This document shows, piece by piece, positions 27,794-35,789 of a DNA stretch of 64,000 bases. This DNA is from Armatimonadota bacterium (GTDB lineage: Bacteria > Sysuimicrobiota > Sysuimicrobiia > Sysuimicrobiales > Humicultoraceae): positions 195,961 to 259,960 of the forward strand of contig JAVHMA010000001.1 of the NCBI GenBank assembly GCA_031081715.1, given 5' to 3'. Below the pieces are notes generated by a model. The model saw only the letters and a list, made by a program, of their open reading frames with translations. It was not told where the DNA came from and did not search any database. The number at the start of each line of letters is the position of its first letter. Position 1 is the stretch's first letter. Made by a program: the position numbers and the translations under genes.

Positions 27794-28401
27794 GGAAGTT
27801 TCCGCAGCACCCCGACCGCCTTGCCTTCGATTGTGACTTCGCGCGTATAGATCGGCGGCATCGCCTGGTTCGCCGGCTGCAACCGGATACGGTCGCCCTC
27901 GCGGTAGTATCGCTTCACCGTGGCCTCGTCCTCCAGGCGCGCGACCACGATGTCGCCGTTGTTGGCGGTCTTCTGCCGGCGCACGATCAGCAGGTCGCCG
28001 TCGAGGATGCCGTCCTCGATCATGCTGTCGCCGCGCACCTTGAGGACGAACGCCTCGGCGCCGCCCACCAGGTCGGCCGGCAGCGCCAGGTGATCCTCGA
28101 TGTTCTGTTCGGCCAGAATCGGTGCGCCGGCGGTGACCTGCCCGACGACCGGCAGCGCCACAAAGCGCGGCTGCGGCCCGTGCCCGTCGCGCAGGATCTC
28201 GAGCGCGCGGGGCTTGCTCGGGTCGCGGCGCAGAAAACCCTTGCGCGCTAGCGCCTCGAGGTGGCTGTGCACCGTCGAGCTGCTGGTCAGCCCCATCGCC
28301 TGACCGATCTCGCGCACCGACGGCGGGTAGCCGTGCGTCTCGGTGTAGCGCTGGACGAACGTCAGGATCTCCTGCTGGCGTTCCGTCAGCCGCGACGGCA
28401 T
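27790..28401 (-). CDS. lexA: LexA repressor
   Basis: LexA represses DNA-damage genes and is inactivated by RecA-stimulated self-cleavage. The 203-residue product has an N-terminal winged helix (LTERQQEILTFVQ, HGYPPSVREIGQAMGLTSSSTVHSHLEAL), the cleavage site Ala91-Gly92 in QVTAGAP, and the Ser126 (VRGDSMIEDG) and Lys163 (ATVKRYYRE) catalytic dyad. The length is typical of Gram-positive LexA. GGAGG six bases before the ATG sets the start. A LexA box overlaps its own promoter, so it should be autoregulated. Its TAG stop shares a CTAG with hflX on the other strand. Confidence 0.97.
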   Translation of the reverse strand: MPSRLTERQQEILTFVQRYTETHGYPPSVREIGQAMGLTSSSTVHSHLEALARKGFLRRDPSKPRALEILRDGHGPQPRFVALPVVGQVTAGAPILAEQNIEDHLALPADLVGGAEAFVLKVRGDSMIEDGILDGDLLIVRRQKTANNGDIVVARLEDEATVKRYYREGDRIRLQPANQAMPPIYTREVTIEGKAVGVLRKLP

Positions 28402-28445
28402 CGGCGTCCTCCGAGGATTCCGGCAGAGGCGGAGCCTCCAGCCTC

Positions 28446-28474
28446 ATGGTACCAGGGTTTCCGACCGGATGCAA
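28446..28474 (-). promoter_or_regulatory. lexA promoter
   Basis: On the - strand TTGCAT (28474-28469) and TACCAT (28451-28446) are 17 bases apart, with TGG directly before the -10. The predicted transcription start near 28439 gives a 38-base leader with GGAGG at 28412-28408. Confidence 0.65.
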
Positions 28475-28485
28475 ACAGATGTTCG
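28472..28485 (-). promoter_or_regulatory. LexA box (SOS operator)
   Basis: The - strand reads CGAAC ATCT GTTTG, one mismatch from the perfect Gram-positive LexA dyad CGAAC-N4-GTTCG. It covers the upstream part of the lexA -35 box, where bound LexA would block RNA polymerase, giving the standard autorepression. Confidence 0.8.
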
Positions 28486-28518
28486 GGCATGATCGCCTGG
28501 CGCCGCCCGCGCGATGAT

Positions 28519-28546
28519 ACTTCGCATAATGTCTGTTATGTTAAGT
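28519..28546 (+). other. dif: Candidate chromosomal dif site (XerC/XerD recombination site)
   Basis: A 28-base element has the architecture of bacterial dif: an 11-base XerC arm ACTTCGCATAA (28519-28529), a 6-base centre TGTCTG (28530-28535) and an 11-base XerD arm TTATGTTAAGT (28536-28546). The inner arms CATAA and TTATG are inverted, and the outer ends ACTT and AAGT are also inverted. The XerD arm differs from the general consensus TTATGTTAAAT by one base and the XerC arm keeps the CGCATAA core. It is an AT-rich island in 70% G+C DNA. Gene orientation flips around it. XerCD resolve chromosome dimers at such a site in the terminus. The genes for the recombinases are not in this window. Confidence 0.88.
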
Positions 28547-28658
28547 ATAGGACCCGTCGGCGCGAGGACCCTGACCGACAACGCGCCGCCCAGCCCCGAC
28601 GGCTCTTCCTCCCCGAGTTCTCCGAGCCGGCATGTTCGGCACGCCGCGGACCCGCTGT

Positions 28659-28688
28659 TTGACAACGCGGCCAGCACGCTGCTACGCT
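28659..28688 (+). promoter_or_regulatory. Promoter for the 28777 gene and persulfide dioxygenase
   Basis: TTGACA at 28659-28664 and TACGCT at 28683-28688 are 18 bases apart. Transcription should begin near 28695, about 80 bases before the chosen start. Confidence 0.55.
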
Positions 28689-28776
28689 CCTCGCGAGCGG
28701 GCGGGCTCGCGGGCACGCTCACGGTCGGGCCATGCGCACACCACAAGCGCCGGTGCGGTGCCGGGAGGCAGCCCAC

Positions 28777-29193
28777 GTGCTGGGGCACCGGTTCGTGCTG
28801 CTGATCGAGGGACCGGTGCCGCCGGGCCGGTACGAGATCCGCATCTGGCAAGGCGCCTGGTGGCCGTGGCGGCGTCCGTACCTTCGCGTCCCGATTCGGG
28901 GGCGCACCGTCGACGAGGCGCGGGAGCGAGCGCTCGCGGTGCTGCACCACCACGTGGGACTTGATCGGTTCCGACGCATGGTCGAGGACGTGGCCCGGCG
29001 TCTGGCGCCCGGCGCCGCGGTCGAGTTGGGCGAGGACGCCCGCGATGTCGTGATCCGCCTCTCCGGCTCGCACACGCTGGCCGTGCCGCTGGCGGTGGCA
29101 CGGGACGCCGTGCTCGACCACAGCACGCCGGTCGAGCGGCTGCGCGGCCTGGTGGCGGCGCACCTCGAAGCCTACGTGCGCGCCCGGGGGTGA
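28777..29193 (+). CDS. Hypothetical protein, 138 residues
   Basis: I do not recognise this protein. It is mainly alternating strands and helices: LGHRFVLLIEGPVPPGRYEIRI, a Trp-rich turn (QGAWWPWRRPYLRV), then amphipathic helices (VDEARERALAVLHHHVGLDR, RMVEDVARRLAPG). There is no signal peptide, membrane segment or cysteine motif. The GTG at 28777 is chosen because GGGAGG lies eight bases upstream; an in-frame ATG at 28732 has no ribosome site. It is the first gene right of dif and ends four bases before the persulfide dioxygenase, so the two are co-transcribed and may act together in sulfur handling, but that is only context. Confidence 0.6.
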   Translation: MLGHRFVLLIEGPVPPGRYEIRIWQGAWWPWRRPYLRVPIRGRTVDEARERALAVLHHHVGLDRFRRMVEDVARRLAPGAAVELGEDARDVVIRLSGSHTLAVPLAVARDAVLDHSTPVERLRGLVAAHLEAYVRARG

Positions 29194-29197
29194 GGCG

Positions 29198-30316
29198 GTG
29201 TACTTCAAACAGTTTCTCGACGAACTGTGCGGCTGCGCGTCTTATCTGGTGGCCTCGCGGCAGTCGCGTGAGGCCGCGATCATCGATCCTGCCCTCGGCA
29301 TCGATCAGTACGAGACTCTGCTCGCCGACCGCGGGTTCTCCCTCCGCTACGTGATCGACACGCACGTCCACGCCGACCATGTCTCCGGAGCCCGCGCCCT
29401 CGCCGCACGATGGCAGGTACCGGTGGCGCTGCACGAGTCCGCGGCCGTCGCCTATCCCTTCCGCGGTCTGCGCGACGGCGAGGAGCTGCCGCTCGGCCAG
29501 CTCCGCCTGCGCGTGGTACACACCCCGGGCCATCGGCCTGAGCTCATCTCACTGCTGGTGACGAACCCGCCCCGTGGTCCGGAGCCATCGATGGTGCTTA
29601 CGGGCGACTCGTTGCTGGTCGGCGACGTGGGCCGGCCGGACTTCGGCGGCGGGGATGCGGCCGCGCAGTACGAGAGCATGCGGCGGCTGCTCGGCCTGCC
29701 CGACTGGGTCGCGGTCTTCCCCGGGCACTTCGAGGGACCGTGCGGCAAGGGCATGTGCGGCCGGCCCAGCACCACGGTCGGGTTTGAGCGCCGCTACAAC
29801 CCGGTGGTGCAGCTCGACCGGGACCGCTTCCTACGGGAGATGACCGAGAGCACACCGGCGCGGCCGCTGAACATGACGACGATCGAGGCGGGCAACCGCG
29901 GGCTCATCGACGCCGCCTGGGCGATGCTCCGGACCGCATCGCCCGTGGACGAGGTGGCCGCCGACGCGCTCGACCACCGGCCCGCGGCGGCCCTGGTGCT
30001 CGACGTGCGCGAACCCTCGGAGTACGCGGCCGGGCACATCGCCGGCAGCCTGAGCCTGCCGCAGGCCGACCTGGCAGCCCGGCTGGACGAGCTGCCGCGG
30101 GATCGGCCAATCTACGTCATCTGCCACAGCGGGTCCCGCTCGCTGCGCGCGGCGCAGTTCCTCAAGCAGGTTGGCTATGGGCAAGTCGTGAACGTGCGCG
30201 GCGGAATCAAGGCCTGGCGCGAGGCTGGGCGGCGGCTCGCGCAGGCCGCGCCGGTCGGCGATGCCCCCCGGGTCGTGGACACCGAGTGGACGCACGCCGG
30301 CGGGCGGCTCACCTGA
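29198..30316 (+). CDS. Persulfide dioxygenase-like metallo-beta-lactamase fused to rhodanese
   Basis: This 372-residue protein joins an ETHE1/BlhA-type persulfide dioxygenase domain and a rhodanese domain. The first part has [16 protein letters not shown], the metal motif [10 protein letters not shown] (about 52-61), HTPGHRPE, and [11 protein letters not shown], and the remaining ligand in FPGHFEG. The second (about 250-355) has [17 protein letters not shown] and the active-site loop VICHSGSRS, whose Cys (about 309) would carry the persulfide. Such fusions oxidise glutathione or other low-molecular-weight persulfides to sulfite, helping sulfide detoxification. Start GTG at 29198. The stop overlaps the convergent paaJ end by eight bases. 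Confidence 0.88.
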   Translation: MYFKQFLDELCGCASYLVASRQSREAAIIDPALGIDQYETLLADRGFSLRYVIDTHVHADHVSGARALAARWQVPVALHESAAVAYPFRGLRDGEELPLGQLRLRVVHTPGHRPELISLLVTNPPRGPEPSMVLTGDSLLVGDVGRPDFGGGDAAAQYESMRRLLGLPDWVAVFPGHFEGPCGKGMCGRPSTTVGFERRYNPVVQLDRDRFLREMTESTPARPLNMTTIEAGNRGLIDAAWAMLRTASPVDEVAADALDHRPAAALVLDVREPSEYAAGHIAGSLSLPQADLAARLDELPRDRPIYVICHSGSRSLRAAQFLKQVGYGQVVNVRGGIKAWREAGRRLAQAAPVGDAPRVVDTEWTHAGGRLT

Positions 30317-31517
30317 CCCGCTCCACCACCATCGCGATGCCCTGGCCGACGCCGACGCACATGGTCGCCAGGCCGTAGCGTCCTTCCCGGCGCTGGAGCT
30401 CGTAGACCAGCGTCGTCAGCATGCGGGCCCCGCTGCACCCGATCGGATGGCCGAGCGCGATCGCGCCGCCGTTGGGGTTGAGCTTCTCGTCGGGAATGCC
30501 CAGCTCACGGGCGCAGGCCAGGACCTGGGAGGCAAACGCCTCGTTGAGCTCGACGACATCGATCTGGTCGATCGTCAGCCCGGCGCGCGCCAGGACCTTG
30601 CGCGTCGCCGGGATCGGCCCCAACCCCATCACCGCCGGGTCCACCCCGGCCACGGCCGACGCCACGATCCGGGCCCGCGGCCGCAGGCCCAGCGCCGCGG
30701 CGCGTCCGGCTTCCACGACGAGCAACGCCGCCGCGCCGTCGTTGATGCCCGAGGAGTTGCCGGCCGTGACCGTGCCACCCTTCCGGAAGGCCGGTTGGAG
30801 TGCAGCGAGGCCCTCGAGCGTCGTGTGGGGTCGGGGGTGCTCGTCCACCTCCACCACCACCGGCTCCCCGCGGCCGCCGGCCGGCGGCACGACCACCGGG
30901 ATGATCTCGTCGCGGAACCGTCCCGCCGCGATTGCGGCGGCGGCGCGCCGCTGGCTGGCGAGCGCGAACCGGTCCTGGTCGGCGCGTGAGATGCTGTGCT
31001 GCTCGGCCACGTTCTCGCCGGTCTCACCCATGCTGTAGGGCGGGTACGCCGCCGCGAGCTTCGGGTTGACGAACCGCCAGCCGAGCGTGGTGTCGTAGAG
31101 GCGCTGGTCGCCGCGCGGAAAGCCGGCGGTGGGCTTGGCCATGACAAACGGCGCGCGGGTCATCGACTCCACCCCACCGGCGATTAGCACCTCTCCCTCC
31201 CCGGCGGCGATGGCGTGCGCCGCGGTCACGACCGCCTGTAGCCCGGAGCCGCACAGACGGTTTACCGTCTGTCCGGGGACGCTCACCGGGAGCCCGGCCA
31301 GCAGCACGGCCATGCGCGCGACGTTGCGGTTGTCTTCCCCGGCCTGGTTGGCGCAGCCGAAGACGACGTCGTCGAGCACCGCGGGGTCCAGGTTGTTGCG
31401 CTGGACGAGGGCCTGGATCACCAGCGCCGCCAGGTCGTCCGGCCGGACGTCCCGCAGCACCCCGCCGTAGCGGCCCACGGGCGTCCGGACGGCATCGATG
31501 ATGACCGCCTCACGCAT
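30309..31517 (-). CDS. paaJ: 3-oxoadipyl-CoA thiolase (PaaJ/PcaF type)
   Basis: The 402-residue thiolase should split 3-oxoadipyl-CoA with CoA into succinyl-CoA and acetyl-CoA. The nucleophile Cys89 lies in [13 protein letters not shown], with His in [17 protein letters not shown] and the second Cys in MCVGVGQG. Blocks [43 protein letters not shown] and [15 protein letters not shown] are those of the PcaF/PaaJ branch rather than the general acetoacetyl-CoA thiolases. It is the last gene of a five-gene run with beta-oxidation-like enzymes matching the lower phenylacetate pathway. The ATG follows the paaH stop by six bases. Confidence 0.87.
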   Translation of the reverse strand: MREAVIIDAVRTPVGRYGGVLRDVRPDDLAALVIQALVQRNNLDPAVLDDVVFGCANQAGEDNRNVARMAVLLAGLPVSVPGQTVNRLCGSGLQAVVTAAHAIAAGEGEVLIAGGVESMTRAPFVMAKPTAGFPRGDQRLYDTTLGWRFVNPKLAAAYPPYSMGETGENVAEQHSISRADQDRFALASQRRAAAAIAAGRFRDEIIPVVVPPAGGRGEPVVVEVDEHPRPHTTLEGLAALQPAFRKGGTVTAGNSSGINDGAAALLVVEAGRAAALGLRPRARIVASAVAGVDPAVMGLGPIPATRKVLARAGLTIDQIDVVELNEAFASQVLACARELGIPDEKLNPNGGAIALGHPIGCSGARMLTTLVYELQRREGRYGLATMCVGVGQGIAMVVERVR

Positions 31518-31523
31518 CGGGGT

Positions 31524-33173
31524 TCACCTCGCCGTCTCCTCGATCCGGGTCCGGCCGGCCGCTACCAGCCGCCGCAGGGCCGGATGGGACCGGTAGCGCG
31601 GGTCGCGTGTCTCCTGGTACAGACCTTCCATGATCGCCAGAATGACCTCCAGCCCCACGGCCTCGGCGCGGGCAATCGGACCCTGCGGATAGTTGACGCC
31701 CAGGCGCATGGCGGTGTCAATCGCGGCCGCGGACGCGATCGCCTCGGCCCAGGCCACGACCGCCTCATGCGAGAGCATCGCCTGGATGCGCGGGTAGACG
31801 CCACCCGGCCCTTCCCCGATGGCGATCGCCTCCGCCCCCGCGAGCGCCCAGAAAGCCTGCGCGCGCCGCGCGGCAGCCGGGTCCGTGCGGAGCCCGGGCT
31901 GGACCTCCACGAGCCACCGCCCGCTCGCCGGCGGCAGAGCGGCGAAGCCGACCACGCGCTCCGGACGCCCTGTCAGGCGCGCGGCCGTCGTGGTCGAGGC
32001 GGTGAGCGTGAGCGTGAGCAGGAGCGTCTGGGGCGGGAGCATCGCCTCGAGTCGGGCCAGGGTCTCCGCCTTTTCCTGCGCCGGGGCCAGCGCGGCATCA
32101 ATGACCACGGTGGCGAGCGCCGCGGGCGCGGCGGCGCCGGCCGGGCTGCCCTCGCTAACGGCCAGCCGCAGATCGACGGCGCGCAACCGGGCAGCCAGGG
32201 CGTCAGCCACGCGGCCGGTGCCCACGAGCAGGACCCGGGTCTCGGTCGGTAGTGCCTCCCATCGGGGAGGCGGCCCGGCCGCAGAGTCGCCGCGCACCGG
32301 CTCACCCCGCTCGGTGTACGCGTAGAAGCCCCTCCCCGTCTTGCGTCCGAGCAGGCCGGCGTCCACCATCTGCTGTTGCAGCGGGTGGGGCCGGTAGCGC
32401 GGGTCGTGGAAGAACGCCTCGTAAATGGCGCGGGAGACCGCGAGGTTGACGTCGAGCCCGATCAGGTCGAGCAGCTCGAACGGCCCCATCCGGTAGCCGC
32501 CGGCCTCCCGCATGATCCGGTCGATGACCTCGACCGGCGCCACACCCTCGGCCAGCACGCGCAGCGCCTCGCCGCCGAACGGCCGGGCCACCCGGTTCAC
32601 CAGGAAGCCCGGGCCCTCGGCCACGCGCACGGGCGTTTTCCCCATGGCCTCGGCCAGCGCCACCGCGGCGTCCGCGGTACGGTCCGCGGTCTGCGCGCCG
32701 CGGACGACCTCTACGAGGGCCATGGCCGGCACCGGATTGAAGAAGTGCATGCCGATGATGCGGTCGGGCCGCCGGGTGGCCGCCGCGATGGCGCTGATGG
32801 ACAGCGACGACGTGTTGGAGGCCAGGAGCCTGGCGTCCGCGCAGGTCTCGTCGAGGCGGCGGAACACGTCGCGCTTGAGGGTTAGGTCTTCCGGGATCGC
32901 CTCGATGACGGCGGCAGCGTCACCCAGTGCCTCGAACGCGGTCGTCCAGGCGATCCGCGCCAGCGCATCGCGCGCCGCCGCTGGTTTTAGCCTGCCCCGC
33001 GCTACCGCTCGCTGCAGGCTGGCCTCCAGGCGCGCACGGCCGCGTGCGAGGAGTTCGTCGGTCAGGTCGTAGATGACGACAGGGAACCCTGCGAGGGCGG
33101 CCACCTCGCCGATGCCCGTTCCCATGGTGCCACCGCCCACGACCCCCAGCCGCGGGCGGGCGCCGGCCGGCAC
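31524..33173 (-). CDS. paaH: 3-hydroxyacyl-CoA dehydrogenase, double-domain PaaH type
   Basis: The 549-residue product oxidises 3-hydroxyadipyl-CoA (or 3-hydroxyacyl-CoAs) with NAD+. Its N-terminal Rossmann motif is LGVVGGGTMGTGIGEVAA (about 9-26), followed by VIEAIPEDLTLK, LLASNTSSLSISAIA and IIGMHFFNPVPAMALVEVV, then the dimerisation domain with GFLVNRVARPFGGEALRVL. A second, degenerate nucleotide-binding domain (about 305-440) and a second C-terminal domain with YPRIQAMLSHEAVVAWAEA follow, as in PaaH/PaaC. The GTG start lies four bases after the paaG stop. Other substrates of general beta-oxidation are possible, but the neighbours favour the dicarboxyl-CoA route. Confidence 0.87.
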   Translation of the reverse strand: MPAGARPRLGVVGGGTMGTGIGEVAALAGFPVVIYDLTDELLARGRARLEASLQRAVARGRLKPAAARDALARIAWTTAFEALGDAAAVIEAIPEDLTLKRDVFRRLDETCADARLLASNTSSLSISAIAAATRRPDRIIGMHFFNPVPAMALVEVVRGAQTADRTADAAVALAEAMGKTPVRVAEGPGFLVNRVARPFGGEALRVLAEGVAPVEVIDRIMREAGGYRMGPFELLDLIGLDVNLAVSRAIYEAFFHDPRYRPHPLQQQMVDAGLLGRKTGRGFYAYTERGEPVRGDSAAGPPPRWEALPTETRVLLVGTGRVADALAARLRAVDLRLAVSEGSPAGAAAPAALATVVIDAALAPAQEKAETLARLEAMLPPQTLLLTLTLTASTTTAARLTGRPERVVGFAALPPASGRWLVEVQPGLRTDPAAARRAQAFWALAGAEAIAIGEGPGGVYPRIQAMLSHEAVVAWAEAIASAAAIDTAMRLGVNYPQGPIARAEAVGLEVILAIMEGLYQETRDPRYRSHPALRRLVAAGRTRIEETAR

Positions 33174-33177
33174 CGGC

Positions 33178-33969
33178 CTAGCGGCCTTCGAAGCGCGGCG
33201 GCCGCTTCTCGAAGAACGCCGTGACGCCCTCGCGGTGGTCGGCGGTGCGGCCGGCGATCGTCTGCAGGTCGGCCTCGTACGCCAGCGTGGCCTCGAGCGT
33301 CGCGCCCAGCGCGAAGTTGAAACCGCGCTTGGTCAGACCGTATCCTCGCGTCGGGCCCTCCGCCAGCCGGCGGGCGAGCGCCAGGGTCGCCGGCATGAGG
33401 TCGTCGTGCGGGACGACGCGGTTCACCAGCCCGATGCGCAGCGCCTCGGCGGCGTCCACCGGCTCGGCGGTGTAGGCGAGCTCGAAGGCCTTCGCCAGCC
33501 CCACCAGCCGCGGCAGGTGGTAGGTGCCGCCGGAGTCCGGGATGAGCCCGATGCGCGCGAACACCTCGATGAAGGTCGCGCGATCGGAGGCCACGCGCAG
33601 GTCCGCGGCGAGCGCCAGGTTGCACCCGGCGCCGGCGGCGACGCCGTTGACCGCGGCGATCACCGGTTTCTCCATCGTCCGCAGCCGGAGCACGATCGGA
33701 TTGTAGCGTCGACGCAGCGACTCGCCATAGGCGACCTCGCCGACCCCGGCGCGGTCGCGGAGGTCCTGGCCGGAGCAAAAGCCGCGGCCGGCGCCGGTCA
33801 GGACCAGGCAGCGCACCGCGGGCTCGCGCTCGGCGAGCCGCAGCGCGTCGAGCAGGTCGGCGGAAAGCTGCTCGTTCACGGCGTTGAGCACATCCGGCCG
33901 GTTCAGCGTCACGGTGAGGACGCCGGCGTCGGCGTCCACCAACAGGGTCTCGTAGCGCGGGAGCTCCAC
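33178..33969 (-). CDS. paaG: Enoyl-CoA hydratase/isomerase, PaaG type
   Basis: PaaG isomerises the ring epoxide of phenylacetyl-CoA to oxepin-CoA and shifts double bonds later in the pathway. The 263-residue crotonase has GRGFCSGQDLRDRAG, YNPIVLRLRTMEKPVIAAVNG, AAGAGCNLALAADLRVA and GLIPDSGGTYHLPRLVG. The Asp in IPDSGG is the catalytic residue expected of PaaG, while the two Glu residues of ordinary hydratases are absent, supporting an isomerase role. The ending EGVTAFFEKRPPRFEGR is also typical. Start GTG at 33969, 12 bases after the paaF stop. It is the middle gene of the operon. Confidence 0.85.
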   Translation of the reverse strand: MELPRYETLLVDADAGVLTVTLNRPDVLNAVNEQLSADLLDALRLAEREPAVRCLVLTGAGRGFCSGQDLRDRAGVGEVAYGESLRRRYNPIVLRLRTMEKPVIAAVNGVAAGAGCNLALAADLRVASDRATFIEVFARIGLIPDSGGTYHLPRLVGLAKAFELAYTAEPVDAAEALRIGLVNRVVPHDDLMPATLALARRLAEGPTRGYGLTKRGFNFALGATLEATLAYEADLQTIAGRTADHREGVTAFFEKRPPRFEGR

Positions 33970-33981
33970 GCCGCCGCCCTC

Positions 33982-34755
33982 CTACCGCCCTCGGAACGCC
34001 GCGGGCCGCTTCTCGAGAAACGCGCGCACGCCCTCCTGCCGGTCCTCGGTGGCGAACAGCAGGTAGAAGAGCTTGCGCTCGTAGTCGAGGCCGACCTCCA
34101 GTGTCGTGTCGAACGCCGCGAGGACAGCGTCCTTCGCCAGGCGCACGGCCACCGGCGCCTTGGCGGCAATCTGCCGGGCGATGTCCTTCGCCGTCTCCAC
34201 CACGACCTCGTCGGGGACGACCCGCGTGATCAGGCCCATGGCATAGGCCTCGGCCGCGGTCACCTGTCGGCCGGTCAGGATGATCTCCATCGCCCGCGCC
34301 TTGCCCACGGCGCGCGTCAGTCGTTGCGTGCCGCCGGCGCCGGGCATCAGGCCCAGGTTGATCTCGGGCTGGCCGAACCGCGCGCCCTCGCCCGCGACGA
34401 TCATGTCGCACAGCATGGCCAGCTCGCACCCGCCGCCCAGCGCGAACCCCCTGACCGCGGCGATGACCGGCTTGGCGATCTGCCGGATGCGCTCCCACTG
34501 CTGGAAGCGGTAGCCGGCCAGCATCTCCACCGGCGTCGCCGCCGCGAACTCGTTGATGTCCGCGCCGGCGGCGAACGCCCGCTCGCTGCCCGTGAGGACG
34601 ATGCAACGGACCGCATCGTCGTGGTCCAGCGCCTCGAGGGCCGTCACGACCTCGTCCATGGTCGCACGGTTGAGAGCGTTGAGCACCTTGGGGCGGTTCA
34701 GGATGACGACCGCGATCGCGTCGTCATGTTCGATCAGGATGTTGGCGTAGGTCAT
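33982..34755 (-). CDS. paaF: Enoyl-CoA hydratase, PaaF type
   Basis: This 257-residue crotonase adds water across 2,3-dehydroadipyl-CoA or other enoyl-CoAs. Both catalytic glutamates are present, in GGGCELAMLCDMI and FGQPEINLGLMPGAGGTQRL, as are the oxyanion-hole segment ERAFAAGADINEF and the ending GVRAFLEKRPAAFRGR. The start ATG at 34755 has GGAGG five bases upstream; a longer open frame runs into the preceding gene without support. The ATG overlaps the stop of the zinc-ribbon crotonase (ATGA). Sequence alone cannot separate PaaF from short-chain crotonases such as Crt; the operon decides. Confidence 0.83.
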   Translation of the reverse strand: MTYANILIEHDDAIAVVILNRPKVLNALNRATMDEVVTALEALDHDDAVRCIVLTGSERAFAAGADINEFAAATPVEMLAGYRFQQWERIRQIAKPVIAAVRGFALGGGCELAMLCDMIVAGEGARFGQPEINLGLMPGAGGTQRLTRAVGKARAMEIILTGRQVTAAEAYAMGLITRVVPDEVVVETAKDIARQIAAKAPVAVRLAKDAVLAAFDTTLEVGLDYERKLFYLLFATEDRQEGVRAFLEKRPAAFRGR

Positions 34756-35756
34756 GGGTTCCTCCCCGTCGCGGAGACCGACGTCGCCTCGCCGCTGTCG
34801 TCCTCGGGCAGTCGGGCGCCGCACCGCCCACAAAAGCGGAACCCGGCGGGCAGTGGCGAGGCGCCGCAGGACCGGCAGGCGCGCGTGTAGGGGCCCCAGT
34901 GGAACTCCGTGACGCCGCCCTCGGCCATGCGCCGCCTGATGCCGGCGACATCCACCGGCCGTTTCGCATGGAACGCGGCGAGTCCCTCATGAACCTCCGG
35001 CGAGCCCGCGTGCAGGGTCAGCCAGTCGCGGGCGTGCCCCACGGTCAGGTGCCAGGAGAGGTCGCGCCAGAAGTTGAGCTGGTGCCGGGTGTACCGGGTC
35101 ACCTCCGGCAGGGCCTCCAGCAGCCGCGCGACGAGTGCATCCACCGTCGCGTCGAGCTGCGGCCGGGGCACCACGCGGTTCACCCAGCCCCACGCGAGGG
35201 CCTGGGCCGCGGAGACCCCCTCGCACAGCAGGATCACCTCCCGCGCGCGTCGGTCGCCGACCACCAGCGGGAGCCATTGCGTCGCGCCGGCCGCCGGCAC
35301 CGACCCGCGCATCGGCCCGACGTGGCGGATGACGACGTCATCCGCGGCCACGGCCAGGTCGCAGGCCAGGTTGAACTCGTTGCCACCGCCGACGGTTAAG
35401 CCGTTGAGCCGCGCGATCGTGGGTTTCCCCAGGGCACGCAGCCGGTCGTGGGCGTCGATGAAGGCACCCATCCACTTCCAGTAGTCGCGCGGCCGGCGCA
35501 GGAACGCCTCCTGCTCGTCCAGGTCGGCGCCGGTGCAGAAGGCGCGGTCGCCCGCTCCGGTGAGCACCAGGACCCCGACGGCGTCGTCCCAGGAGGCATC
35601 CTCGAACGCGCGCGCCATCTCGCGCAGCGTGACGAAGTCGAGCGCGTTGTGGACGTGCGGCCGGTTGATGGTGACCGTTGCCCGGCCGGCGGCTTTGCTG
35701 TAGAGGATGCGCTCGAAACCGAGGGCCGCGGGATCCTGCGGGGTCGGAGCGCGCAT
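34752..35756 (-). CDS. Crotonase-family protein with C-terminal zinc ribbon
   Basis: This is the first gene of the operon. Residues 1-270 form a crotonase fold (VTINRPHVHNALD, GDRAFCTGADLDEQE, TVGGGNEFNLACDLAV). The first catalytic Glu is present (GGNEF), but the place of the second holds a Gly in HVGPMRGSVPAAGATQWL. The blocks LVVGDRRAREVILLCEG, YTRHQLNFWRDLSW and GHARDWLTLHAG set it apart from PaaF and recall ring-opening hydrolases of the 6-oxocyclohexenecarboxyl-CoA type; I recall this similarity but cannot verify it. The C-terminus (about 295-325) adds a zinc ribbon CRSCG, CGRCG. GGAGG lies six bases before the ATG. The substrate is unknown; it is likely an aromatic or alicyclic CoA ester. 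Confidence 0.75.
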   Translation of the reverse strand: MRAPTPQDPAALGFERILYSKAAGRATVTINRPHVHNALDFVTLREMARAFEDASWDDAVGVLVLTGAGDRAFCTGADLDEQEAFLRRPRDYWKWMGAFIDAHDRLRALGKPTIARLNGLTVGGGNEFNLACDLAVAADDVVIRHVGPMRGSVPAAGATQWLPLVVGDRRAREVILLCEGVSAAQALAWGWVNRVVPRPQLDATVDALVARLLEALPEVTRYTRHQLNFWRDLSWHLTVGHARDWLTLHAGSPEVHEGLAAFHAKRPVDVAGIRRRMAEGGVTEFHWGPYTRACRSCGASPLPAGFRFCGRCGARLPEDDSGEATSVSATGRNP

Positions 35757-35789
35757 CGTGATCCTCCTGGCGGCGGGCCCGCAATCAGG

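Larger units (their letters stand above)
28402..28776. other. 375-base intergenic region between lexA and the 28777 gene
   Basis: This is the longest gap without a gene. From left to right it holds the lexA leader and promoter, the LexA box, the dif site, about 110 bases without an evident feature, and a + strand promoter for the next gene. No small open frame with a ribosome site is convincing. Confidence 0.7.

Noticed and set aside
28519..28546. dif site as the attachment point of an integrated mobile element
   Set aside because: Only one copy is seen, and flanking genes are lexA and metabolic genes without integrase or phage genes.
28517..28548. loxP-like site for a Cre-type phage recombinase
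   Set aside because: The element shares ACTTCG and ATAATGT with loxP, but the 11/6/11 layout and arm sequences fit dif better, and no phage or recombinase gene is near.
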